Made by a program: the position numbers and the translations under genes
In this document: one piece after another, positions 1 to 6,751 of the stretch
How positions within the stretch are numbered: the stretch's first letter is position 1
Layout of the letters: each line of letters opens with the position of its first letter
Source: an uncultured Clostridia bacterium
GTDB lineage: Bacteria; Bacillota; Clostridia; TANB77; CAG-508
Direction of reading: 5' to 3'
Length of the DNA stretch: 13,316 bases
Assembly (NCBI GenBank): GCA_934168355.1
Contig: CAKPNI010000029.1
Span: 1-13,316, forward strand
The notes under the pieces: model-generated
Database searches by the model: none
The model's input: only the letters and a program-made list of their open reading frames with translations
What the model was told of the DNA's origin: nothing

Positions 1-99
1 ATGGATTCAAAGGAAAGAGAAAATAGAAAAAAGATAGATGGTTCATTTCAGGCAATGGAAGAATTTGCAAAGTGGTACGAGAATATAAAAGAAAAATAA
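1..99 (+). CDS. Small lysine/glutamate-rich ORF or 3' end of a gene
   Basis: An open frame of 32 codons runs from an ATG at the first base to TAA at 97-99. The peptide is highly charged and ends in EEFAKWYENIKEK. I do not recognise a family. Because the window starts exactly at this ATG, I cannot tell whether it is a true start or an internal methionine of a longer gene. The perfect terminator directly downstream (109-136) shows that a transcription unit really ends here, which supports the frame being genuine coding sequence. Confidence 0.45.
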   Translation: MDSKERENRKKIDGSFQAMEEFAKWYENIKEK

Positions 100-108
100 A
101 CATAAAGG

Positions 109-136
109 AATAGGTGTTAAAGTACACCTATTTTTT
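109..136 (+). terminator. Rho-independent terminator
   Basis: A perfect 9-bp stem (AATAGGTGT at 109-117 and ACACCTATT at 124-132) with a 6-base loop is followed by a T-run. It lies 9 bases after the stop codon at 97-99 and should end that transcript, isolating uvrB from upstream transcription. Confidence 0.85.
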
Positions 137-205
137 GAAAACATTAAATATTAGAAATTATGTTACAATTCACAGCCTACTCAAATCAATGTAATAAAAA
201 TGTAA

Positions 206-562
206 ACAAAATCACAGGAGGCATGGAAAGAAAATGAAGAAGAAAGCCAAAAATACTTTGTTGATAATGAGAAAACTTTGATTTTAAGAATATTAAATTA
301 TAAAGAGCAATATTTGATGTGGGTTTATAATTTTGAAGTACCTTTTCCAAATAATTTAAGTGAAAGAGGATTAAGAGGAGTAAAATCAAAGCAAAAGGCA
401 TCGGGGCAATTTTGGAATATAGAAAGTGCGAAGTTTTATGCAACAATAACAACATATATAGAAACTTGTCAAAGAAATATTGTAACAATTTTTTTTCGTA
501 AATGGTATGGAGAAAGGCTGAACATATTGAATTTAACTCGAAATTATGATATATTTAACTGA
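206..562 (+). pseudogene. IS66-family transposase, C-terminal remnant
   Basis: The frame is open from 206, after a stop at 203-205, to 562. It encodes the C-terminal part of an IS66-type (TnpC) transposase. The diagnostic block is VPFPNNLSERGLRGVKSKQK followed by ASGQFWNIESAKFYATI and YIETCQRN, where IS66 transposases carry the end of their DDE domain, including the glutamate of NNLSER. The only candidate start is a TTG at 278, so the N-terminal and central catalytic parts are missing. After about residue RN the expected C-terminal end is lost and the sequence no longer resembles the family, possibly through a frameshift around 490-500. No matching terminal inverted repeats were seen at either edge. 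It is a dead insertion fragment lying between the upstream terminator and uvrB. Confidence 0.85.
527..555 (+). promoter_or_regulatory. Possible promoter for uvrB
   Basis: TTGAAT at 527-532 and TATATT at 550-555 are separated by 17 bases, which fits a sigma-A type promoter. It overlaps the end of the transposase remnant and would give a leader of roughly 110 bases before uvrB. The region is so AT-rich that chance matches are common, so this is weak. Confidence 0.3.
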
Positions 563-619
563 AATTTATATTTAATATTAATTAATGTTATTTAGTATTA
601 AATAGTTTGAAAAAATAAG

Positions 620-661
620 TTTGTGACCTAATTCGTGTAAAGGCCAATAAGTGGTCACAAA
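620..661 (+). promoter_or_regulatory. Inverted repeat abutting the uvrB ribosome binding site
   Basis: TTTGTGACC (620-628) and GGTCACAAA (653-661) form a perfect 9-bp inverted repeat around a 24-base spacer. The right arm touches the AGGAGG Shine-Dalgarno at 661-666, five bases before the uvrB ATG at 671. In RNA it could fold next to the ribosome binding site; in DNA it could be a split operator. No T-run follows, so it is not a terminator. The usual clostridial/Bacillus LexA box was not found nearby. Confidence 0.5.
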
Positions 662-670
662 GGAGGAAAT

Positions 671-2628
671 ATGTTTAAATTACACTCGGAATACAAGCCA
701 ACAGGCGACCAACCAAATGCAATAAAATACCTATCAAAAGGAATAGAAGATGGCAAGAAATACCAGACGCTTCTAGGAGTTACGGGTTCACGGAAAAACA
801 TTTACAATGGCAAATATAATAGCAAAAACTCAAAGACCAACATTGGTTTTAGCACACAATAAGACCCTAGCTCGGACAATTATACTCTGAGTTTAAAGAG
901 TTTTTTCCTGAAAACAGAGTAGAGTATTTTGTAAGTTATTATGATTATTACCAACCGGAAAGCTACATAGCGGCCTCAGACACCTACATTGAAAAAGATG
1001 CATCAATAAATGACGAAATAGATAAACTACGTCATTCAGCAACATTATCACTATTTGAAACAAGAGATGTAATAGTGGTAGCATCAGTATCATGTATATA
1101 TGGTTTAGGAGACCCAGAAGACTATCAAGAGATGATGTTATCATTAAGACCTACTATGGAAAAGTCAAGAGATGAAGTAATGAAAAAACTAGTTACAATG
1201 CAATATTCAAGAAACGAAATAGACTTTAAAAGAGGAACCTTTAGAGCCAAAGGAGATATATTAGAAATTTACCCATCATCAACTAGTGAATCAGCATTAA
1301 GAGTAGAATTTTGGGGAGACGAAATAGAAAAAATATCTGAAATAAATCCACTAACAGGAAAAGCAATAGGAACTAGAGAACATGTTTTGATTCCACCGGC
1401 ATCACAATATGTAACAAGCAGGGATAAGTTAGATAGAGCAATTGTAACAATAGAAGAAGAACTTCAAGAAAGAATAAAATATTTCAAATCACAAAATAAA
1501 TTAATAGAGGCACAACGAATAGAAGAAAGAACAAACTTCGATATAGAAATGATGAAAGAAACCGGATTTTGCCAAGGAATAGAAAACTATTCAAGACATA
1601 TGAGTGGAAGAAAAGCAGGAAGTCCACCATATACATTATTTGATTATTTTCCAAAAGACTATTTGTTATTAATAGATGAGTCACACGCAACAATACCACA
1701 AGTTAGAGCGATGTATAATGGTGATAAATCAAGAAAAGATTCACTTGTAAACTATGGATTTAGGCTTCCATCTGCATATGACAATAGACCACTAAAATTT
1801 GAAGAATTTGAACAAAGAATAAATCAAGTCGTATTTGTAAGTGCAACACCAGCAGATTACGAAAAAGAACATTCAAAAGAAAATGTTGTAGAACAAATCA
1901 TTAGACCAACAGGACTTTTAGACCCTAAAATAGAAGTAAAACCAGTAACAAATCAGGTTGATGACTTAATAGAACAAATAAGAATTAGGGTAGAGAAAAA
2001 AGAAAGAGTTTTAGTTACAACACTAACAAAAAAGATGGCAGAGGATTTAACAGAATATTTGAAAAGCTTGGATATAAAAGTAAATTACATGCATTCCGAT
2101 ACAAAAGCATTAGAAAGAATGGAAATAATTAGAAACTTAAGGCTTGGGGAGTTTGATGTTTTAGTTGGAATAAACCTATTAAGAGAGGGATTAGATATAC
2201 CAGAGGTGTCTTTAGTTGCAATATTAGATGCTGATAAAGAAGGCTTTTTACGTTCAGAACGTTCGTTAATTCAAACAATAGGACGTGCAGCAAGAAATAC
2301 AGATGGAACTGTTATAATGTATGCAGATGTTTTGACAGATTCTATGGAAAAAGCTATATCTGAAACAAATAGAAGACGTAAAATTCAAACTGAATATAAT
2401 GAGGTTCATGGAATTACTCCTAAAACTATAAATAAATCTGTAAGAGATGCTATTAGAGCGGTTCAAACAGAAGATATTGGAGTTGAATTTAAAGCTGAGA
2501 AAGGTGAAGATATTAAGGAAACTATTAGTAGGTTGACTGATGAAATGCTTGAGTTTGCAAGTAAGATGGAATTTGAGAAAGCAGCTGAAGCTAGAGATAA
2601 GATAAAAGAGTTGGAGAAATTGTTATAA
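671..2628 (+). CDS. uvrB: Excinuclease ABC subunit UvrB, read through two +1 frameshifts
   Basis: UvrB is the damage-verifying helicase-like subunit of the UvrABC nucleotide excision repair complex in the cytoplasm. The frame starts at ATG 671 behind AGGAGG (661-666) and begins MFKLHSEYKPTGDQPNAI. Skipping C791 and C873 restores one 651-residue protein of normal length. It contains the P-loop GVTGSGKT (residues 36-43), the KTLAGQLYSEF block, the YYDYYQPESY hairpin region, the Walker B box DESHAT, motif VI (QTIGRAARN) and a C-terminal UVR domain for UvrC contact (about residues 617-651). Both extra bases precede conserved glycines: Gly41 of the P-loop and Gly68. Without shifting, translation stops at 860-862 or 888-890, giving a useless fragment. 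All sequence beyond 874 is perfectly conserved in frame, so the gene looks functional rather than decayed. Identity is certain; the mechanism restoring the frame is inferred. Confidence 0.93.
791..794 (+). other. +1 frameshift site 1 in uvrB (in-frame CGG; C-GGA)
   Basis: In the starting frame the codons read GGT TCA CGG AAA. The conserved P-loop GSGKT needs GGT TCA GGA AAA, so one base, best placed as C791, must be skipped. The disrupted codon is an in-frame CGG and the restored codon is GGA for the invariant P-loop glycine (residue 41). Removing A790 instead gives the same protein (TCC is also Ser), so the exact inserted base is not fully determined, but the shift must occur at this CGG. 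Confidence 0.9.
873..876 (+). other. +1 frameshift site 2 in uvrB (in-frame CGG; C-GGA)
   Basis: In the frame restored after the first site, the codons read CTA GCT CGG ACA and meet a stop at 888-890. UvrB of Bacillota has KTLAGQLYSEF here, which requires CTA GCT GGA CAA TTA, that is, skipping C873. The codon at the break is again an in-frame CGG and the restored codon is again a glycine GGA (residue 68). From here the frame stays open to 2628. Confidence 0.9.
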
Positions 2629-2639
2629 TTTTTCGGATT

Positions 2640-2668
2640 GGGGACGGTTCTTTTCGCGAAAAGAACCG
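2640..2668. repeat. Palindromic intergenic repeat (GGGGACGGTTC family)
   Basis: GGGGACGG at 2640-2647 leads into a perfect 24-base palindrome (2645-2668) centred on CGCG, with arms CGGTTCTTTTCG and its complement. It lies between the convergent uvrB and engB genes, 11 bases after the uvrB stop. It shares the GGGACGGTTCTTTT core with the elements at 10779-10823 and 12143-12195. It has no T-run, so any termination role would be by structure alone. Confidence 0.75.
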
Positions 2669-2696
2669 GTTCGAATGCAAAATTTAAGGATATGTG

Positions 2697-2732
2697 AAAA
2701 AAGACGAATTTATAATAAAATATAAATCCGTC
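2697..2732 (-). terminator. Rho-independent terminator of engB (possibly two-way)
   Basis: On the minus strand a 12-bp stem with one G-U pair (GACGGATTTATA and TATAAATTCGTC around a 6-base loop) is followed by six Ts. It starts 8 bases after the engB stop. On the plus strand the stem has one A-C mismatch and is followed by TCTTTTATT, so it may also weakly stop uvrB transcripts. Confidence 0.8.
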
Positions 2733-2739
2733 TCTTTTA

Positions 2740-3321
2740 TTAAATATATTCCTCAACAACTCTCCAAACATTCTCACAAAAAACTTTCTTCTCTGAAGAA
2801 AAAGGAAGCATAGTAGCATCCATCAAAGGATTAATCTCTTTCTGTAAACTAGCCACAGTATCCAAAACCTTAGTAGGAGCAATCTTATCAGCCTTATTTG
2901 CAATAATAATAAAAGGCTTACCAGAACGAATAATATAATCATACATTAACCTATCATTAGAAGTAGGAGAATGTCTAATATCAATTAAAAATATAATCAA
3001 AGAAATTTTATCTCTATGAAAAAGATATTCCTCAATAAACTGACCGACTTTAACTTGTTCAGCTTTAGACATTTTACTAAAGCCATAGCCGGGAAGGTCT
3101 ACGAAATAAAACTTTTCGTCGATATTATAAAAATTAATTTGTCTTGTTTTTCCGGGTTCGGAACTTGTACGAGCAAGTTTCTTTCTATTAATCATTGTAT
3201 TTACAAAACTAGATTTTCCAACATTAGATTTACCAACCAAAACAATTTCTGGTAAATCATTTTTAGGGTATTGTTTAGGGCTTACAGCCGAAATTTCAAA
3301 TTGTGGATTTTTTACTATCAT
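2740..3321 (-). CDS. engB: Ribosome biogenesis GTPase EngB/YsxC
   Basis: EngB (YsxC/YihA) is a small cytoplasmic GTPase of the TrmE-Era-EngA-EngB group needed for assembly of the 50S ribosomal subunit. The 193-residue protein has the usual family length and all G motifs: G1 GKSNVGKSS (30-38), the G2 threonine in PGKTRQINFYN (about 59), G3 DLPGYGF (75-81), G4 NKAD (142-145) and G5 SSE (about 175-177). The ATG start is supported by AAGGAG eight bases upstream on the minus strand. It lies 86 bases downstream of serS on the same strand, so the two are probably co-transcribed; no separate promoter is evident, because the gap is filled by two tandem repeat units. In many relatives engB follows lon or clpX, so the serS linkage is slightly unusual. 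Confidence 0.95.
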   Translation of the reverse strand: MIVKNPQFEISAVSPKQYPKNDLPEIVLVGKSNVGKSSFVNTMINRKKLARTSSEPGKTRQINFYNIDEKFYFVDLPGYGFSKMSKAEQVKVGQFIEEYLFHRDKISLIIFLIDIRHSPTSNDRLMYDYIIRSGKPFIIIANKADKIAPTKVLDTVASLQKEINPLMDATMLPFSSEKKVFCENVWRVVEEYI

Positions 3322-3342
3322 AATTTACTCCTTTTTTCCCTT

Positions 3343-3406
3343 TTGTTCATAAAAGAACCGGTCCCAAACGAACATTGTTCATAAAAGAACCGATCCCAAA
3401 AGAACA
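3343..3406. repeat. Tandem pair of 32-bp units, accggtccc-type repeat
   Basis: Two head-to-tail 32-base copies (3343-3374 and 3375-3406) begin TTGTTCATAAAAGAACC and end GAACA, differing at two positions. Each unit has complementary ends (TGTTC/GAACA) and an ACCGGT or ACCGAT core. They fill most of the space between the engB start and the serS stop. The same unit occurs at 6700-6730. The core (AAAAGAACCGGTCCC) matches one arm of the GGGGACGGTTC palindromes elsewhere in the window. Confidence 0.8.
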
Positions 3407-3407
3407 A

Positions 3408-4694
3408 TTATTTTTTAGGACTAATTTTCTCAAGTCCGCCCATATAGGGTCTTAAAACTTCTGGAATAACAACACTACCATCAGGCTGGTAATTATTTTC
3501 CATAACTGCAATCAACATTCTAGGTGGGGCAACAACAGTGTTATTTAAAGTATGTGCATAATAATTTTCTTTTTCACCTTTAATTCTAATTCCAAGCCTA
3601 CGAGCTTGTGCATCTGTTAAGTTAGAGCAACTTCCAACTTCAAAATATTTCTTTTGACGAGGAGACCAAGCTTCAACATCACATGATTTGGCTTTTAAGT
3701 CTGCTAAATCTCCACTGCAACATTCCAAAGTTCTAACAGGAATTCCCATACTTCTAAATAGTTCAACTGTATATGACCACATTTTATCATACCAATTCCA
3801 ACTATCTTCAGGTTCGCAAACTACTATCATTTCTTGTTTTTCGAATTGATGTATTCTGTAAACACCACGTTCTTCTATACCATGTGCGCCTTTTTCTTTT
3901 CTGAAACATGGTGAATATGATGTCATAGTATATGGCATTTTTGTTTTATCTAATATTTGGTCTTTAAATTTTCCTATCATTGAATGTTCAGATGTTCCAA
4001 TTAAATATAAATCTTCACCCTCAATTTTGTACATCATAGCATCCATCTCTTCAAAACTCATAACACCTGTTACGACATTTGAACGAATCATAAATGGTGG
4101 GATGCAATAAGTAAATCCTTTATTTATCATAAAATCTCTTGCATATGTAAGTACTGCTGAATGTAGTCTTGCAACATCACCCATTAAGTAATAAAAACCA
4201 TTTCCAGCAACACGGCGGGCACTATCTAGGTCAAGGCCTCCAAGTGATTCCATAATTTCTCCATGGTATGGAATTTCATAATCTGGAACAACCGGTTCTC
4301 CATATTTTTGAATTTCTACGTTTTTACTATCATCTTCTCCAATTGGAACTGATGGATGCATTATATTTGGTATTTTCATCATTCTTGATTTTATTTCTTC
4401 TGCAAGTTCATCTTCTAAAGTTTCATTTTTTTCAAGCTTTTCGTTGATTTCTTGAACTTGTCTTTTTATTTCTTCAGCTTGCATTTTTTCGCCATTTTTC
4501 ATTAGGGTTCCTATTTGGTTACTTAAGGTTTTCCTTTGGCTACGCAAGTTATCTCCATTTAATTTTGCCTCACGATTTTTCTTGTCTAATTCAATTACTT
4601 CATCTACTAAAACTAATTTTTTATCTTGAAATTTTTTCTTGATATTTTCTTTTACAATTTCTGGATGCTCTCTTAAAAATTTTATATCTATCAT
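3408..4694 (-). CDS. serS: Seryl-tRNA synthetase
   Basis: This class II synthetase charges tRNA-Ser (and tRNA-Sec) with serine. The 428-residue protein opens with MIDIKFLREHPEIVKENI and has the N-terminal antiparallel coiled-coil arm that grips the tRNA long variable arm (about 27-105). The catalytic core follows: TSE block (234-236), motif 2 FRKEKGAHGIEERG (264-277), the serine-pocket segment around CSGDLADLKAKSCDVEAW, then CSNLTDAQARRLGIR and a motif 3 region HTLNNTVVAPPRMLIA with its arginine near 392. These core blocks look closer to the archaeal/eukaryal-like SerRS subgroup than to the E. coli form (GLAVGRTLVA). ATG 4692-4694 has AAAGGA upstream on the minus strand and a near-consensus promoter. 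The leader is too short for a T-box. engB follows. Confidence 0.96.
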   Translation of the reverse strand: MIDIKFLREHPEIVKENIKKKFQDKKLVLVDEVIELDKKNREAKLNGDNLRSQRKTLSNQIGTLMKNGEKMQAEEIKRQVQEINEKLEKNETLEDELAEEIKSRMMKIPNIMHPSVPIGEDDSKNVEIQKYGEPVVPDYEIPYHGEIMESLGGLDLDSARRVAGNGFYYLMGDVARLHSAVLTYARDFMINKGFTYCIPPFMIRSNVVTGVMSFEEMDAMMYKIEGEDLYLIGTSEHSMIGKFKDQILDKTKMPYTMTSYSPCFRKEKGAHGIEERGVYRIHQFEKQEMIVVCEPEDSWNWYDKMWSYTVELFRSMGIPVRTLECCSGDLADLKAKSCDVEAWSPRQKKYFEVGSCSNLTDAQARRLGIRIKGEKENYYAHTLNNTVVAPPRMLIAVMENNYQPDGSVVIPEVLRPYMGGLEKISPKK

Positions 4695-4720
4695 AATATC
4701 AGTCCTTTCTTAATACGGGT

Positions 4721-4749
4721 ATTATATAATAATTATGTTTATATATCAA
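4721..4749 (-). promoter_or_regulatory. serS promoter
   Basis: Reading the minus strand, TTGATA (4749-4744) and TATAAT (4726-4721) are separated by exactly 17 bases, a near-consensus sigma-A promoter. Predicted transcription start near 4714 gives a leader of about 20 bases ahead of serS. Confidence 0.8.
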
Positions 4750-4775
4750 GCTTTTAGAGAATAAAAAATGCGATT

Positions 4776-4804
4776 TTAACATATATTATATAAAAATATG
4801 TTAA
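4776..4804 (+). promoter_or_regulatory. Inverted repeat before the DUF2508 gene
   Basis: TTAACATAT (4776-4784) and ATATGTTAA (4796-4804) form a perfect 9-bp inverted repeat around an 11-base AT spacer. It ends just before the AAGGAG at 4808-4813 of the gene starting at 4823. It could be an operator for the divergent serS/DUF2508 region or an RNA hairpin beside the ribosome binding site. Being almost all A/T, it could also be chance. Confidence 0.4.
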
Positions 4805-4822
4805 TTTAAGGAGATTTGGCTA

Positions 4823-5101
4823 ATGGAAAATGAATATATAAGAGAAAAGAAAATACGAGATTTTACTGATGATGAAAGAAATAGAGAATTATTGTCTAAT
4901 ATTATTGATACAAGAGAAAAACTAAAAAGAGCTCATCGTAATTTTGAATTTGCAGATGGAAACTTAGTTGATTATTATACTTATGAGATTAAGGCAAATC
5001 AAGCAAAACTTGATTATTTGATTAAACTTGCTAAAGACAAGGGTTTAGTTATGAATTGCGAGATTAGAAATATGTTAGAAATGGAAAAAGATGCTGGATG
5101 A
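4823..5101 (+). CDS. DUF2508 (YaaL-like) small protein
   Basis: This is a 92-residue acidic and basic helical protein with AAGGAG (4808-4813) nine bases ahead of its ATG. The segment LLSNIIDTREKLKRAHRNFE followed by ADGNLVDYYTYEIKANQAKL and DYLIKLAKDKG fits the DUF2508/YaaL pattern: a leading helix, a loop with a (D/N)LVDYYIYEI-type block, then a second helix ending in YLIKKAK. The function of the family is unknown; in many Bacillota it sits beside recR and bofA. Here it is monocistronic, divergent from serS and closed by the terminator at 5216-5245. No signal peptide or membrane segment is visible. Family assignment is by pattern recognition and is moderately sure. Confidence 0.7.
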   Translation: MENEYIREKKIRDFTDDERNRELLSNIIDTREKLKRAHRNFEFADGNLVDYYTYEIKANQAKLDYLIKLAKDKGLVMNCEIRNMLEMEKDAG

Positions 5102-5142
5102 ATTTTAGATGATTTTTCGAAAAATGTGTAAAAATATATCGA

Positions 5143-5194
5143 AAATGTTTCTAAAAATGTGGAAATAATGTGGTGAAATGTTTCTAAAAATGTG
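5143..5194 (+). repeat. Two 19-bp direct repeats, period 33
   Basis: AAATGTTTCTAAAAATGTG occurs exactly at 5143-5161 and again at 5176-5194. Between them lies the related GGAAATAATGTGGTG, and a degenerate copy of the GAAAAATGTGTAAAAAT type precedes them near 5119-5135. The array lies in the 3' untranslated region of the DUF2508 gene, before its terminator. Only two exact copies with a related spacer are present, so it is not a CRISPR. Confidence 0.75.
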
Positions 5195-5215
5195 AAAATC
5201 AAATAAAACGAGTCT

Positions 5216-5245
5216 AAAAGCAAGAAAAATTTTCTTGCTTTTTTT
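5216..5245 (+). terminator. Rho-independent terminator after the DUF2508 gene
   Basis: The stem AAAAGCAAGAA and TTCTTGCTTTT around a short AAATT loop runs into a T-tract up to 5245. It separates the DUF2508 transcript from radA. Confidence 0.85.
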
Positions 5246-5293
5246 CAAAAAATACATTAAAATAAACATACTAAAAAAATCGGAGGAAAACAA

Positions 5294-6661
5294 ATGGCAA
5301 AAGCACCAAAAACAATATTTGTATGCAACGAATGTGGCTATGAAAGTGCAAAATGGATGGGAAAATGTCCAGCATGTAATAATTGGAACACATTCTTTGA
5401 ACAAAAAATAGAAAAAATAACAGAAAACGGAGTAAAAATATCCAAAGAAAGAAACACACCAAAAGCTCTAAACTCATACAAAGGACAAGAAGTAGCAAGA
5501 ACATCAACAGGCTTTGGAGAGCTAGATAGAGTACTAGGCGGAGGAATAGTAAAAGGCTCACTAATCCTACTTGGAGGAGAACCGGGAATAGGAAAATCAA
5601 CATTAATTTTACAACTATGTAACAAAATACATGGAGAGGGAAAAGTACTATATGTATCTGGAGAAGAATCAGCAGAACAAATAAAATTAAGAGCAGATAG
5701 ACTTGGAATTGATAATGATGACATAATGTTTTTAGGAGAAACAGACATATCAATAATAAACGAAAATATAGAAGAGCTACAACCAAAGCTAGTAATAATA
5801 GACTCAATTCAAACAATGTACTCAGACGAACTATCAGCAGCCGCGGGAAGTGTAAGTCAAGTAAGAGAAATAACGTCTCAAATAATGAGAATGTGTAAAT
5901 CAAAAGGAATAACAACAATCATAATAGGCCATGTAACAAAAGATGGAACAATAGCAGGACCAAGGGTTTTGGAGCATATGGTAGATACGGTTTTATACCT
6001 AGAAGGAGAAAGATATTTTTCATATAGAATTCTAAGAGGAGTAAAAAACAGATTTGGTTCAACAAATGAAATCGGAATGTTTGAGATGAAAGGAGAGGGA
6101 TTAGTAGAAATTACAAACCCATCGCAAATTCTAATTTCAGAAAGAGATGACAATCCATCGGGTTCAGCAATAGTTGCAAGTATAGAAGGAACAAGACCTA
6201 TGCTTATTGAACTTCAAGCATTAACAACACTTAGTGTATTTGGAATACCAAAAAGAACCGCAAATGGTTTAGACTACAATAGGCTTGCAGTATTAATTGC
6301 AGTACTAGAAAAAAGAGCCAATTTAAATATTGGTGGACAAGATATATATGTAAATGTAGTTAGTGGAATGAAGCTCAATGAACCATCAATAGACCTTGGA
6401 GTACTTTGCGTGTGTGCATCAAGTTTTAAAAATGTACCAATCCCAAAAGATACTGTAATAATGGGAGAGGTCGGCTTAACAGGTGAAGTTAGAAGAATTA
6501 ATATGATAGAAAAAAGACTGAAAGAAGCAGAAAAAATGGGATTTAAGAGATGCATAATTCCAGAAAATAATAAGAAATATTTGGAAGAAAAGTACAAGAT
6601 GGAAATTGTTGGGGTTAAAGATGTAAGAGAAGCTTTGAGAGTTTTGAATATTAAGGGGTAA
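5294..6661 (+). CDS. radA: DNA repair protein RadA/Sms
   Basis: RadA is a RecA-related hexameric ATPase that drives branch migration during homologous recombination and transformation. The 455-residue protein has the normal length and architecture: an N-terminal C4 zinc finger (Cys11, 14, 25, 28, CNECGY...CPAC), a P-loop GGEPGIGKST (94-103), Walker B LVIID (166-170), the diagnostic KNRFG motif (251-255) and a C-terminal Lon-protease-like domain (about 290-455, GGQDIYVNVVSGMKLNEPS and GEVGLTGEVRRI). The catalytic Ser-Lys pair of Lon is not expected in RadA. GGAGG at 5282-5286 precedes the ATG by seven bases. No clear promoter was found after the upstream terminator. comF follows, a sensible pairing because both proteins act in natural transformation. 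Confidence 0.97.
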   Translation: MAKAPKTIFVCNECGYESAKWMGKCPACNNWNTFFEQKIEKITENGVKISKERNTPKALNSYKGQEVARTSTGFGELDRVLGGGIVKGSLILLGGEPGIGKSTLILQLCNKIHGEGKVLYVSGEESAEQIKLRADRLGIDNDDIMFLGETDISIINENIEELQPKLVIIDSIQTMYSDELSAAAGSVSQVREITSQIMRMCKSKGITTIIIGHVTKDGTIAGPRVLEHMVDTVLYLEGERYFSYRILRGVKNRFGSTNEIGMFEMKGEGLVEITNPSQILISERDDNPSGSAIVASIEGTRPMLIELQALTTLSVFGIPKRTANGLDYNRLAVLIAVLEKRANLNIGGQDIYVNVVSGMKLNEPSIDLGVLCVCASSFKNVPIPKDTVIMGEVGLTGEVRRINMIEKRLKEAEKMGFKRCIIPENNKKYLEEKYKMEIVGVKDVREALRVLNIKG

Positions 6662-6671
6662 CATAAAATTT

Positions 6672-6730
6672 CGTAAAAAGAAACGGTCCCAATGGAAAAT
6701 GTTCATAAAAGAACCGGTCCCAAAAGAACA
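6672..6730. repeat. Tandem pair of accggtccc-type repeat units between radA and comF
   Basis: A full unit (6700-6730, TGTTCATAAAAGAACCGG through GAACA) is essentially identical to the units at 3343-3406 and is preceded by a degenerate copy (6672-6699, CGTAAAAAGAAACGGTCCC). The pair begins 10 bases after the radA stop and overlaps an in-frame ATG (6692) that would otherwise be taken as the comF start. Confidence 0.75.
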
Positions 6731-6738
6731 AAGGGAAA

Positions 6739-6745
6739 AAGGAGG
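6739..6745 (+). promoter_or_regulatory. Shine-Dalgarno site placing the comF start at ATA 6752
   Basis: AAGGAGG at 6739-6745 is the strongest ribosome binding site in the region. Six bases later, in the comF frame, lies ATA (6752-6754), where an ATG is expected. The upstream ATG 6692 has no such site and sits inside the repeat. Confidence 0.6.
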
Positions 6746-6751
6746 CCCAAA

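Noticed and set aside
791..880. Homopolymer sequencing errors as the cause of the frame breaks
   Set aside because: None of the three sites is within a homopolymer run; the many A/T runs in the window are intact in all genes. A motif-specific artefact still cannot be excluded without reads.
671..2628. uvrB and murA as ordinary pseudogenes
   Set aside because: Apart from the single extra bases at CGG, both genes keep full length, all motifs and uniform frame conservation, including the stretch between the two uvrB shifts. Decay would give varied lesions, not three of the same kind.
2266..2819. Minus-strand frames opposite the end of uvrB
   Set aside because: They are shadows of uvrB codons and of the palindrome at 2640-2668, with no ribosome binding sites.
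4695..4822. T-box riboswitch ahead of serS
   Set aside because: The promoter leaves only about 20 bases of leader, with no specifier stem, T-box sequence or antiterminator.
5119..5194. CRISPR array
   Set aside because: Only two exact short copies, 14-base related spacer, no cas genes nearby.
5271..5918. Long minus-strand open frame opposite radA
   Set aside because: Low-complexity Leu/Phe-rich translation of the reverse of an AT-rich gene, with no ribosome binding site, opposite a clear RadA reading frame.
6692..6751. ATG 6692 as the comF start
   Set aside because: No ribosome binding site, and the extra residues are translated repeat units; the AAGGAGG at 6739-6745 points to 6752.
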